From assembly GCA_019059635.1 (NCBI GenBank), contig JAGVRJ010000004.1, positions 1,674,001-1,738,000 of the forward strand: a stretch of DNA of 64,000 nt, read 5' to 3'. Shown here in pieces: positions 33,518-46,600 of this stretch. Every line of letters starts with the position of its first letter. The first letter of the stretch is position 1. Under the pieces are notes generated by a model. The model saw only the letters and a program-made list of their open reading frames with translations. It did no database searches and was not told where the DNA came from. The stretch comes from Proales similis. Taxonomy: Eukaryota > Rotifera > Eurotatoria > Ploima > Proalidae. A program made the position numbers and the translations under genes.

Positions 33518-33979
33518 TTGTTAATTTTCTGTTTTTTTATCCGTCTGTAACTAATATGAGCCTCTTAAATTTTATACCAAGCATTTGGAACATAATGAAT
33601 TTAAATTTTGGCGCTTTTTAATTTGGTGCTAAAAGAAGACATGAATAAAATTAATAAACGAGCCATTAGTAGGCTTATAATCCCTATCAGTTTACGAATT
33701 TATAAACACAACACAAACTTATACAGAAAAAGATCGATTTAAGTGGAGAATCGGAAAAAAAACTTAACGCTAATTTTGTTTTAACCCTAACTGTCTGACC
33801 AAGTCGATAGCTAAATAAACTTTCCTAAACGTTATTTTCAATCACTTTGTTTATGCTAATTGTTAAATGTGTATATTCAATTCCGCGCTACGTGTTAAGT
33901 ATAAGCGAATGATAGTCTTATATCATTTTAAATTAAAAAATCACCACTTCTCTTTCATCAATTATTTTAAGGAGTTAAG
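33518..33979. promoter_or_regulatory. divergent promoter region between the transporter and GalNAc-transferase 2
   Basis: 462 bp of AT-rich DNA between two start codons pointing away from each other. It must hold both promoters. No clear TATA pair or known site was identified. Confidence 0.4.
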
Positions 33980-36614
33980 ATGCAGAATGCGGGAAAGGAC
34001 TCTTCATATTTTCTGATGTCTCGTTCGAAGCAAAACTACTTCCGTATAATTCTATTAACTTCTCTATTCTGGGTTCTCGTCGATACCTTTTTTCTTCTAT
34101 ATCTTACCGACTGTGGAAATCGAGTTGAGCGAGTTTCTCGAGATCAATCTTGCGAATATGAAATTTTTCATCTCAAAAAAGAGATTCAAGGACTCAAAGA
34201 TCGAAATCAAGTTAAATATGAAAGCTTAGATCAAGATGGAGACCTCGAGAAGAGAAATAAGCGCTTAAATGAAGTTCACAAGATAATGAAAGTCTCTCAT
34301 TCAGTTACTACTAAAGCGCCCAATTTTTTTGACAAGATAAAGACTTGGCTTCAAGACAATAATGAAAACATTCCTACTAATCCGCCAAATTGGCCCGGAG
34401 AGCAGGGTCGAGCAGTAAATGTTCCAACTCACCTTAAAGATGAAGCTCAGAGACGATTTAAAGAAAATCAATTCAATATAGTGGCTTCCGATATGATTGC
34501 TCTTAATAGAACTATTCCCGATCAGCGATCATCATCGTAATTACTTTTTTAAATTCATCTAGATTTTATCTTAAGTGATTATTTTTTAGGTGCAAAAACC
34601 GTGACTACCCTTCCGATTTGCCAAATACTAGCATTGTCATCGTTTTTCACAACGAAGGGAACTCAACTCTTTTGAGAGGGCTAACCAGCATCGTGCGAAT
34701 GTCCCCTCTTAAGTTTCTAAAAGAAATAATTCTTGTGGATGATGCAAGCGAAGGGCGAGACTATTTGCACGGACCACTCGATGAATTCGTTAAGACACTT
34801 CCTGTGCCAGTCAAAATAATAAGAAATCAAGACCGCTTAGGCCTAATGCGTTCACGTCTTAAAGGAGCTGAAGTTGCGGCTGGAGAAACAATGACATTCC
34901 TGGATGCTCACATAGAAGCTAGTCCTGGCTGGTTGCCACCGCTTCTTCTTGAAATAAAAAAAAACAGGTTGGTTAATAACCGTAAGAACTTAAATGCGAT
35001 TTCCGACCGAGTTCATTTTTATTTGCCCCTTTCCCACCCTTTAAAACTTTACCCAGAAATGCTATTGCTTGCCCGGTGATTGATGTGATTTCAGATGAAA
35101 ACTTTCAATATTTACGTGGTTCTGAGGCAACTATTGGCGGATTTGATGATCGTTTGGTCTTTGACTGGATATCAATCCCATTTAAAGAGAATGAGCGGCA
35201 AAAAGACAACGTTGAATTTTCCATAAGGTTTGTAACGTTAAATCCAATATCTTTGTAAAGAGAACTGAAATTCTGTCGGAAATTGTTTTGTTGTCTTTTG
35301 AGAAATAAGAAAATAATCCTATATTTTATCAGAAAATCAATCGTGTGTCCTATAATTGATGTTATAAGCGATGAAAATTTTGCCTACTTAACAGGCGCCG
35401 AAAGCACTTATGGCGGTTTTAATGAGAAGCTTAATTTTCGCTGGGTCCCTATTTCTGACAGATCAAACAAAATAAGACAAAATGATAGATCCCAATCAAT
35501 ATGGTACTAAAATTAAACGGAATATCTCAACTAAAAAATTAACCTTTCTAACGATACTTAACCCGCTATTTTTGATAAAAATTTTAAAGTTCATTTTCTG
35601 TTCAGGACCCCTACCATGGCTGGTGGACTTTTTACAATTGATCGAGATTACTTTTATGAAATTGGCTCTTACGACGAAGGGATGGATATATGGGGCGCAG
35701 AAAATCTTGAGATGTCTTTTAGAGTAATAAATACCCATAAAATTACTGGACAGAAAGGATATAATACAATTTGCTTTTGAAGGTTTGGATGTGCGGAGGT
35801 GCCCTTTTAATTTCGCCATGTAGCCATGTCGGTCATGTATTTCGAAAACAAACTCCATACTCTTTTCCAGGAGGAACAAACAAAGTTATTTATCATAACA
35901 ATAGGCGCCTGGTTGATGTATGGACTGATGAATACGCAGAATATTTTCATCGAGTCATTCCTGACTTGAACCATGTTGACGCTGGAGACATTTCAAAAAG
36001 ACTCGAACTTCGCAAAACTCTTGGATGCAAATCTTTCAAATGGTACTTAGAAAATATTTATCCTGAGGCACCTCTTCCTAGAAATTTTTATCATGTTGGT
36101 CAGGTGAGCCTTTTTTCGGCTTAAACATTTAGAAACCTAGATTTCAACCATTAATAAAGATAAAGAATATTGGGATGAATTTCTGCCTTGACACCTTAGG
36201 AAGAAAAGCTAGTCAGGATGCCGGAGCTTCATTTTGTCACGGCCAAGGTTCTTGAAAGTTTTCACTGGCTTTAAGGAACCTTCAGAAATATTAATGGTTT
36301 TTCTAAAAGGAGGAAATCAAGTTTTTGAGTATTCAAAAACACACCAAATAAAAAGTGGCAGTCTATGTTTAGATACAAGATCTGCGGTTGGCGTAATTAA
36401 ACTTGAACAATGTAATCATAAAAGCAGAAGTCAACAGTGGGATTACGATAACCGGAATCAATATTTCCGAAATCGTCAAACATCATCTTGCCTCACTGTT
36501 AGTGACACAAACAACAACATAGTGGTAACCATGAATTGTGATCAGGCCAATGCCAGTCAAAAATGGCTTTTAGTCGATCCTGTATTTAATACAAAAGAGC
36601 AAGAGTCAATATAG
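33980..36614 (+). CDS. polypeptide N-acetylgalactosaminyltransferase 2 of 2, with a duplicated exon
   Basis: Exons: 33980-34536, 34590-34967, then either 35057-35227 or 35333-35503 (both 171 nt, same phases), 35606-35723, 35783-36103, 36160-36247, 36310-36614. With one of the pair the protein is 645 residues. Layout as in transferase 1: a type II anchor ([20 protein letters not shown]), a coiled stem, the GT-A domain with [37 protein letters not shown] and WGAEN, and a ricin lectin domain with GSLCLDT and CHGQGGNQ. The duplicated exons both encode the [10 protein letters not shown] strand and the following GGF segment of the catalytic domain. The second is closer to the family norm ([13 protein letters not shown]); the first is divergent ([13 protein letters not shown]). 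Both joined in tandem would also stay in frame but would repeat a strand of the fold. Confidence 0.93.
35057..35227 (+). other. alternative exon 3a of GalNAc-transferase 2
   Basis: 171 nt, bounded by ACCCAG and AG|GTTTGT. It enters and leaves in the same phase as 35333-35503 and encodes [20 protein letters not shown] and then a divergent catalytic segment. Confidence 0.75.
35333..35503 (+). other. alternative exon 3b of GalNAc-transferase 2
   Basis: 171 nt, bounded by TATCAG and TG|GTACTA. It encodes [20 protein letters not shown] and the family-typical [12 protein letters not shown]. It corresponds to the first part of the single, longer exon 30383-30668 of transferase 1. Confidence 0.8.
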
Positions 36615-37014
36615 TAGATTCTTAAGCCAAGTTTTCTAATCTTTCAAAATCCCCTTAAGAAAATCTAGTTCTTTTTTAAATTATGCGAACTTATTCTCTT
36701 ATCATGTTCTCACCTAAATGTTCACCTCCCGATATAAAACTTAAAAACAAAATAAAATATAGTTTCGAACAATCAATTATTTATGCGGTAATTATTTGTT
36801 ATTGCTATAAAAGCATTTAATTGTTTATCAAAGAATCTCCGTTAACTTACTTATTATGAGATGTTATCAGCTCTGTCTAGATAATTTATGTAGCAAAAAA
36901 GTTTAAGTATTTACAACACTTCAAATATGCTATTGTTATGCATTATAAAATTTTTGCTTATTCACAGATATTTAGATTGTTAAGAACTAAGCCAAGATCT
37001 ATATATTTTTCAAG
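36615..37014. other. intergenic, 3' end of transferase 2 and promoter of the oxidase gene
   Basis: AT-rich. AAAATAAAAT near 36750 is a likely polyadenylation signal for the transferase gene. No gene seen. Confidence 0.5.
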
Positions 37015-38588
37015 ATGGAAGATTCGCCTAAAACTAAGATTGCAGTACTTGGAGCAGGAATAATTGGTCTCTCAACTGCATGGCGGCTTTTAGAAGCATT
37101 AGATGAACTTGGCAGCAAATATGAAATTACTATTATTGCCCAAAAATTCGGTCAAGAGACCACCAGCGATGGGGCAGGAGGACTATTTCGGCCAGATGAT
37201 CGTTTCATGCCAGGAGTTCCTAAACCGATTGCAAGGTTCTTATAAATTTACAACTGAATTTTCCAAAATATTTATCAAAAAGTTAGGGAGTGGATTAGCA
37301 ATTCTTTTAAATACTTCGATAAGCTTTTATTCAGTCCAGAAGGAGGAAAAGCTGGCGTTTTTCAAGTCGGGGGATATCAACTTTTTAACGACAATCGTCA
37401 AGTAATTCATAACAATTTTTTATTCCTTATTATTATTTTGATTTTGATTATTTAATTTTGAAAAAGGAACCTGGTTACAAAGATTTTGTTTACGAATTTC
37501 GTCATATAAACCAGAGAGAGCTCGATAGTTTTCCAACCAAATTTCGGTTCGAACAAACAATAATAAGTCCGTTATCAGTAAATTATAAAAATAAAAAATT
37601 AAGATTTGGATTTTATTGTACTACAATATGTGTGGATGTACGGGCCTTTATGGCTTATTTATCCGAGAAGTAAGTCATCACCTTAGCTTAAGCAAAATCT
37701 GTAAATACCGATAAAAACTAGGTTGGAAAATAAAGTCAAGTATTTGAATAGGGACCTGACGACATTGGACCAATTTTGCAATAACTGTGAGTTCGATGCT
37801 GTATTTAACTGCTTGGGTATGGGTGCCTCCAAGTTTTGCAATGATTCCAAGTTAATTCCGATTAGAGGTAACTAGTTTTTGTTGCTTCTTATTATCAACA
37901 TATAATTTTATGGGAATTATTCTACATAAAAATAAATCAAACAAGGACAAATGATAAGAGTAAAGAATTTTTTATATTGAACGGTGATTTTCCCCGTTAT
38001 TTCTTGTAGATAAAAGCACCATGGATTAAGAAGTTTTACTACACCGATGATAACTGTTACATAATTCCAAAGTAGAAATTCCAAATATACTAATATTTTG
38101 ATTTATTTGAGCTTTAAACAGGGAAATGTATAAATATATTTAGCTTGGATACTGTTTGTCTTGGAGGAACCAGGCAGGTTGGTGATTTCAACGAATCGCT
38201 AGATGAAAATGACAAAAGAGAAATCTTTGATCGTTGTAAGCGTCTATGTCCAAGTATTGAGGTACTACAACTATTCGAATTTATTGGTTGTTATTATCTT
38301 CATCAAACAATATGATAGCACGCAAAGATTGAATGGGATTGGACTGGTTTGAGACCCCATCGAGAGCCTACTAGAGTTGAAAAAGAGTATCGAAAAACTC
38401 AAAACGGAAAGACAGTTTTCGTAATAATTTTTAAATATAAATTTTTTCTTTTTTTTAAACTTAGAATTTCGAAGATAATTCATAATTATGGCCATGGAGG
38501 TAATGGTATTTCACTCTCAAGAGGAACTGCGATTCACGCCGTCAATCTACTCCTTCCTGAATTAATTACCTTGCAAGCAAAATTATAG
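37015..38588 (+). CDS. DDO: D-aspartate/D-amino-acid oxidase with a 14-nt micro-exon
   Basis: Nine exons: 37015-37235, 37287-37401, 37467-37669, 37722-37867, 37946-37959, 38010-38071, 38144-38261, 38319-38414, 38475-38588; phases close to 362 residues. A FAD flavoenzyme that oxidises D-amino acids to 2-oxo acids with release of ammonia and peroxide. Visible: the N-terminal Rossmann motif VLGAGIIGLSTAWRL (residues 10-24), the TTSDGAGGLFRP flavin loop, CLGMGAS, the PIRGQ strand, APWIKKFYYTDD, LGGTRQVGD and the C-terminal HNYGHGGNGISLSRGTA block that contacts FAD. The protein ends AKL, a type 1 peroxisomal signal. The micro-exon supplies five residues around GQMIR; without it the reading frame breaks. 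Aspartate versus neutral D-amino-acid preference cannot be read by eye, so the symbol is tentative. Confidence 0.9.
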
Positions 38589-40636
38589 TAGCGAGGATCA
38601 AAATTAGACCAAGACAAATTTAAAAGATAATTTATTTGTTTAAGTTAAGAATAAATCCCTGGATTATTCTTGCTTGATATTCAAATAATATCAAATAATA
38701 ATAACAATAGTCAAATGAATTATTCAAGTCTCAAATAATTTACTGTGAATTATAGAAATTCCCATCTCCTAGATGCTTTATTATAATAAGATCTGATAAG
38801 CTTTAAGTGAAAGGAAAATGCATAAAAAAATCGATAATCGGCAGAAAAATAATTCTCATAAGATTCTTTCAATATTTTAACCGCCAGGATGCCACGGTTT
38901 AATACGATTTTTTTATTTAAACTTCAACAAAATTTTATTTCGAAGAATTTTTTTGCATTTCATGGGATTGAGAATCTGATTCTGCTTCATTTTTTTCAGA
39001 TTATTTTTTGGATTGACTGGGTTGATTAAGAAAAAACGATTATTATTCGATTCGTTCTAAAGGAAGCTCATGGAAAGCCTATTATTGTTTTATGTCAACC
39101 AATAATAGTGTAACTTTAAGCGACTCGAAACGCTTTCAAGACATATTAAATGAATTAAAAACTTGGATGGGAATTTATTTGACACTAAGTGTTTAGATCA
39201 TATAGATCTGAATCAAATTTTTCATATTTTCGATTTTTGATTCCAAGCCAATATTTTATAGGAACTCGACACATTATTTTTCGCTTTTTTAAATTTAGTA
39301 TATATAATAAGGTCTCAAACACATTACGATCCCTCTTGAGAATTTGATTTGGATTTTGAAGCCATAACTGAAAAGTTTTAAGCCTTAGTGTTAAGATTTC
39401 TTTTATCTTTTATACATAAATTCTGTATTAAAGAATTACTTTCTTAATATTGCTGAGTATCTACTATCAAGCATGTCGTTATTTTGCACTTTCCTTTTCA
39501 ATTGATTCTTGTTCAGGGTGTCAAGACTGTTTCATAATTTTCTGGTCTACATGGGATACAAATTTTTGTCATAGAGTAAATATTGAAATTGTTTTACCGT
39601 CAATATAGTTAATGTTATTTACGTTAGTTCATTTGGATTGGAAAATCTCTCTTCTCATGTAAAATGTAAAGGCTCTGAAGTACTCAGTGTTCTTTAGATG
39701 ATTTTATTAGATCTTTAAATTAAATATGGTTTTAAAAAGGCCTAAAGGCAAAAATTCAAGAATTCAGTTCAAATACCAATTGGTTTGAAAATTTTCAGAA
39801 ATTTTGAGAACGAATTGTGCCATGAATGTTATTTATCTTATATAACTTCTTTTCATATTTTTAAATTTGATTTGATTTCAAGGTTTCTTAATATGCTTAA
39901 TTCCGAATTAATTTCGCTAGATTTTAATTCTTGACATTTTTTTCCATGTGCGACGTAAATAGTTGACTTATATCGGGCGGAAAATTATTTTATGTCTGTA
40001 TGCGTCTGGTTTTCTGTAACAGATAAATTATCACCTTCACCAACTGTTGTATAACAAAAATTAAGATTGTTCCAATACTATTCTATACTTCAGCCTCAAG
40101 AACTTGTACATTATTTAAAAGAAACACATTTTGCAATAACCTTAGAAATAATTTTTATCCTATACTTTTTTGCCTTTTGCTAATGAATTCTTCAATCAGT
40201 AGACATGATAGTTCATTAAAAAGAGGAAATATGTTATTAAAATCGACACTTCAGAACGTCCAATCATAAACCATCGATCATTCAAGCTCTTGTTATGCAG
40301 TTCATTAGCTTAGAGGTAGGCCAGCTTGCTGCTTTATGACATCAATCCTTTCATGACGAATTTTATCGATTTTTTTGATCCGAAAAATGAATTCGTGGGC
40401 GAAGAGACATTTTGTATTGCGCAATTAACCCTTAACCGCCATGCTGGTTTCTTCTTTTTCTTTTACATTTTATGCCAATTTTTAGAGAATAGTCCACGGT
40501 TTGCTTTTTTCTATTCTAATCGTGATGGGACTTGGCATTTCCCTCTAAAAATCTAATCAATATACCTTAAGTACAAGTATGCTATATTTTAGGCTTTAAA
40601 GCAAGATCTTCATTTAAAGCACTTATCTTTTTAGCT
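38589..40636. other. long intergenic stretch, nothing recognised
   Basis: About 2 kb of AT-rich DNA. The ORF at 40326-40556 is low-complexity (Phe-rich) with no family likeness. No tRNA, repeat or transposon remnant was recognised. Confidence 0.55.
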
Positions 40637-43600
40637 ATGGTCTACTGGAAAATCACTAAACGGGTCCAGGACCGACCAAATTTTGGGTCCTTAGTATTCT
40701 TACAGAGCCCAACTTTTAAGCTCCTGTTATTATTCTTCATTTTAAACAAAAATTCTCTAGTTGAATGTGACAGAAAAACTGGTCAGTAATAGAAATAATT
40801 TTCCCTCCCAATTAATAACTTTTTTTAAAGGGTGTCTCCTTGACCAAACAATATGCGAGGCTGATGAATTTTGTGATTCAAGTATTTATATTTCATTCTT
40901 TCATAATGCTGATTTACTTCGTCTAATAATTTGGCAATAGAAAGCTTTTTGGGAGAATGCTACAAGCTTGAGCTTATTGAAAGAAAGCCCTCACGCTCTC
41001 CAGAATATTTGCAAGATCTTGAGCTCGAAAAAACACCCATCCGTATCCATAAATACGCCAAAGAACCAAATTATAATCTCAACCGAGAGCCAAGTGATGC
41101 CGATGTTCAAGAAGATCTAGAGAAACTCAGAATTCAATGGAGTTCATTCAAGAAGCCTATTTATGAATTTGGTTCATATTCAAGAGGCATAGTTGAGCCC
41201 GAGAATCCGGTCTACGAAGGAAATGATTCTTTTCAAAATGACCAAGAAGATGAATTTACTGATGAGTTTTTATTAAACCCCCAGCTCTCCCTTTGGCCGA
41301 GCAAAAAAAAAAGGATACTTGAGAGTAATATTTTATATTCGCAAAGAAAATTTATTACTAAAGATAAAATTTTAGATTACTCAAATGAGGACATTTATGA
41401 TGGTGAGAAATAAGGCTGATGATTTTAGTAAATGGCTCGTTTCTAAAAATATTTCAACAATTGTAAGATTACCAAGACTTGATATCTGAACAGGATGAAG
41501 AAAACATAAAAGCTGCTTTTGATTCAACCCAAGTGAATAATGAAAATGATGAAACCCAAACAATTATTTCGGACTTAAATGATTCCTTAAACGAACTTGG
41601 ACTAAGAAGAGAAAATGAGGCTCTGGATGATTTCGAGCTGCTTGCTCAAATACTTCCTGATCCCGAGTTTGGTGAAAGGATGAGCAATAATGAAAGAGGT
41701 ATGCCTGAAATTATTTTTTAGTTTTTATTCAAATCGATTAGGTGTTAAAGAAGCTAACTTTATAACTCGAGTTCAGTATACTGCCTTTTTACGTAAATTA
41801 AGAATTGCAATTTAAATTAAAATAAGCAATGGAAGATTTTAAGATTTGCGAAGAGTGTAAACAGCTGCTCTTAGTTTCAATTTTATTGATGCTTCGGCTT
41901 CGAGGACCTAAAATTTAATTCAAGTTTGATTAAAATTAAAGGAGCTTTTATTTATTAAATTACGAATGGTGTGGAAAAACCGTCTAGGGTTTATTATTTT
42001 TACAAGCTTTATTATTGGCATCAATGGATACTTCTATAAAAGGCCTATTTATGGTTTTGTACCTTTAGCATTATTTTCAACTCAAGGTAAAAAATTAGCT
42101 TCTTAAAAACCAGATATCTGACGCTCGTATATTTTTGTTAAACTTTCCCATCCTAATTCTATCGATATATTTTAGCGGAAAGAAGTTTTGAACGGAATAA
42201 GTTTATTTCAACCGAGGCACTTGGCTTGCAAAATGGTATTTTTTTGTAATTTAACTTATGAAATTCCCAAGCTAAAGAAGATTTTTTAGATCAGAGGCAG
42301 TTTAATAGCATCAAAGAGATTGAAAACAATCTTATGAAATCTGAACAAGAATATATAGATCGCTATGTTTCTGGATTAAAGAACTTGGCAAACAAAGAAA
42401 TAAGTCTTCAATCTGATCAGCTCAAACATCTTAAAGCTTATGAAGCGAATCGTGAATCAGACAATGTGGCAAACGTTTTTATCGAATTGGATCGGGAGTA
42501 ATTTTTTGCAAATATTTCATTCCTCTAGCAATATGCTGTTATTATCTTGAATGGAAGTTCCATTAAGCTATTGCCTGAAACCATTAAGAAAATTGAAGCA
42601 TTTCCGTCGATAAGTTTTTTTTTTTATCCGGGACACTTATCCTGACAGATTTTATCAAGCTTATTTTTATCATAAATCTAATTCTTTTCTGAAAAAAATT
42701 TCAGCTGATTAACTTCAATCTTCTAGCTTGAGTAATTTGAGTGTCAGTTCCAGGATAAAATATCCTTATCTCCTCCAAATTCAATTTATTATATTTTTAA
42801 TGCAAGTCTTATTTCAATTCGTTGATCATTATTCTGAGCGATGTTTTTATTGCGAATTGAAATATGATTATCGAAAATACATTATTGGGACTTAATTTCG
42901 TAAATTAGATAATTATCAGGCGAACAGATAGAATCATCTCTGGCGCATTTAGTAACAGAACGTGTTAATTTTCGACCAGCTATCATAATCATATCTCCAC
43001 TTTCCTTCTGTCAAACGATTATAATATTTGGCATAGGTTCTCTAGAGAATTTTTACATTAATGATGATACATGTCATTCCGAAATTATTTTTTGATATAT
43101 TTTGTATATTTTTATGAGAATATGAAAATTTTTATATATTTTCATATTGTCAAAGCAGCATAAAATTTTAAGACCCAAAAGTTAAGAATTTAGCAAATTT
43201 CTAATCAAGCCTTAAAAGAATCGATCGAAAAGATGCAAGTATAATGATCAATTATTTATGGAATATGTTGGAAATTCCTTCAGACGCGATCAAAACCCTC
43301 AAGTAATTTGTGAAATACTTGAAATCGGCTTTCTTTATGATAGAAAATTTAGGATTTTTGGAAATCTCTTATTTTTTCAAATTGATCAACAGAACGCGAA
43401 TTCAACTAAAATTCTAAGAAGCTTGGGTAAGTTTGATCTTATTTGATGAACCAAAAATTATTGCTGCTGACTGAAAGTTTTGGCGGTTGAGCTTAAATAA
43501 CTAGCCGCCGTCTTTTCTAATCAAAGTTAATTCGATTTTTCCACAACGAAGCAGGGATATGAAAAAGTTTATTAAATCAAATAATCCATGCAAATATCGA

Positions 43601-46600
43601 TTGATTTGCCCCACAGGTTTTCCAAAATTCTGATAATCATCGAGGTATTATTTAGTCAGTAATAGTAGCATTCTCCCTCTCACGTGAGAGGTTTCTAATA
43701 AGTGAATCCAACCATAAGAGAGATTTCATCAATATTAATTGAATCCAAAATTTTACTATAATAAGCGTTTATTCCACTCTCTTTTCTGAGGAAATAGAGA
43801 CAAGCGAAAAATTGAATTAGGTTCGAATGCCTTGTCATGAGCTATCAGCTATTGGGATGACGTATCAGCATAAATCCATTAAATCGACGAATCATGTATG
43901 CTGATTTGGACCCCAAATCGAGACGCATAGTTCGCTACGGTTCTCAGATTACAATTGTTGATCGAGCACACTCGTCACGCGCCTTTTCCCAGTTTGATTC
44001 AATTTTCACGATAATTTACAGCCACTCTTATCAAAGTCCCTATCGTCAAATAGTCAAAATATATTTTTTCATCGATTCTGTTAAACCACTTTTATTCGCT
44101 TTATCTTGATCTATAACTAACTTAAATCCAAAAATTAGATGAGTGGCCTCTATAAGGCTAGTGAAATCGTAAAATAACTAATAAACGCACTTCAATTTTT
44201 AGAGCAAAATCAGAGTGAAATCGAAAAGGAGCTTGGCTTAAATATCATCAGCTTTGGATTAGATGTAAGTGAATCTATTTTTTCTTTATGTTATGTCCTG
44301 AGACTGGTTTCAACTCATGAAATTCAAATGCGAATTAATACACAAATTCGCATAACTGAGATATTCTGTTTATGAAGATAGCATATGAATTCTGATGCAA
44401 AATTTTAAGTGGCTCTTGATTCTCATGGCGCTTATAAATATCCGGCTAAGATATTGCTTTTTCAGATCGAAGAATTTCTGCATATATTCATATTCAGGTA
44501 CCATCCAACATTTTGAGTGCTTTCGGAATGCATCTTAAAAGCATGATGATAAAATTGAGAGCTTCTAAAAGCCTCCGACCAAAATAGGGTATAAAAGCAA
44601 GTCAGGGGTTTGTGTCTTTCTTTCTTTATGAAAGTCATCAGACTGAAATCTCTAATCGAAGCTGTCATCTCTATTTATGAGTGGTCTTGGTTATATTTTT
44701 CTTTCAAGCATGCCAGAATCAGATCGCATGGCATGATAAACCGCTAATTCGTTAATTTTTATTTAGTATTGCAAATCGATTCCTCCTTCCTTTAATAACC
44801 ACCTCGCGAATTGGTATTCGATCATATCCAGGGCCTAATCCGATCATAAAAAATTAATTTCTACCACGAATTTTCTCTGACAAAAGCAGTGGAATCGAGA
44901 GAGATATTTAGCAGTGGAATAGAGGCATCGAATCTTGTAGACAAATTTATGCGGTTGTATTCAGAATCGCTCCTGTAATCAAGAGGATTCATTGTAAAAA
45001 TAATTATGGCCCAACGGAAGAAATTTTGATCATTCCGTATGATTTAGACGTTATTCATGATTAAATTTAAGCGTCATGAATTTGATTTAATTTCTTACCT
45101 GTTGTTTAGTGAACATTTGCATTCGATCTGATGTATTTAATGTATTTCTTCAATTACAGAGCCAGCGCTTATTGGTCGACAAGCATCGATTGAACATAAA
45201 AGCCAAATCAGCATTTTTCGCGCAGATTATTCTTACTATTTGCGGACTATTCATATTATTGATATCTGTTCTCATCGTCATATACCTGATTCGGCAGCGT
45301 TCTTTCCTTGGAAAAAAGTTGGTCAGCGATGTATCAGCCTTTACAAATACCAAACCACGTTTAGACGACGAAGAGAACCTATTAGGCTCGGCGAAACATG
45401 CATTTTCTTGGTTTCCCTTCAAGAAAAATCAGCCGAACAATAGGTTTAACTCGTCTCCTAATGATCAAGAGTATTCGGTAATCTAATCAAACAAAAAATT
45501 TTAGAAGTATGAAATTTTATCTCTTTTTATAAAGGAGCTTTGTCGTCAAAGAATGAATGATACCAAAAACACTCCAATAAAACAAAATACTCCCGGATTG
45601 TTTGGAAGCGTAAATGAGCTGACAACTCCTCCTGGAAAGAACTCTGGAACAGTTTGCGTAAACAAAATCAATAGTACACCTATTAAAGTGACAAGTTTTG
45701 GAAGTAACGATGGAAGAACTGAATCCAATCGAAGTTCAACTTCATCTTGGTAAGCTAAAATCGAAATGGATTATATTTCTCTCAGTTTCTTTTCTTGTTG
45801 TCTTTTCTCATTAATTTCAAAATAAAGCAAGAATAGAATTATTACCAACAAGAAAGCGTAAGATATGAAAAACCAAGTTCATATTAACCCAAAATTAGTT
45901 TTTAATCAATAAAATAATTTTTAATTACTTACCGACTAATTACATTTTCAAGGAGTGAAGAACCATTGAACACTTTTAACATGGATATATCAACTGGACA
46001 CGTGATTTTGGTAAATAATGATTTATCAAAATTACCATGGAATATTACTTATTTTTTCAAGTCTTATATGGAAGAACATCTTAATGATAAAGACAGATTA
46101 GCCAAAGAATGGAGGGATTTGTGTGAATACGAGCCGGACAACAACAAAGCCGAAGTGGCATCTCAACCTCAGAATATGAGTAAAAATCGCTACAGCAATG
46201 TTTTACCCTGTAAGCTTTACGATACTAACCTGATATCCTAATACGAACCCCTTGACTTATTTTATCTAAGACGACTATAACCGGGTTAAAATTCATTCTA
46301 AAAAAGAAAGCGGAGACTATATAAACGGAAGTCTCATAGTAAGTCTGAATTGTTTTCTAGTAGTTAATGCTTGAATCTATTCTTTACTGATAAAAGATAG
46401 ATGATGATCCAAAAAACCCTGCATATGTGGCAACCCAAGGTCCACTAATTCACACAACGGGTGACTTTTGGAATATGGTCTGGGACCTGAAGAGTGTGGT
46501 TATAGTAACTCTTTGTCGAAATGTTGAATATGGAAGTATCAAGTGTAATCAATACTGGCCAACCAATGGATGCGAGGTCTATGACAAATTTGAAGTGCAT

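Noticed and set aside
37868-38143. Oxidase gene as a frameshifted pseudogene
   Set aside because: The apparent frame breaks vanish once the 14-nt micro-exon and the acceptor at 38143 are used. All nine exons then close in phase.
40326-40556. 76-codon ORF in the long intergenic region
   Set aside because: Phe-rich low complexity, no splice context, no known relative.
41966-42501. Separate small gene nested in the IA-2 intron (130 residues, one membrane span and a coiled coil)
   Set aside because: Exons 42176-42235 and 42290-42497 have phases that continue the IA-2 frame and lead into its ectodomain. The stop at 42499 falls just inside the next intron donor. Only the first exon remains as a possible alternative start.
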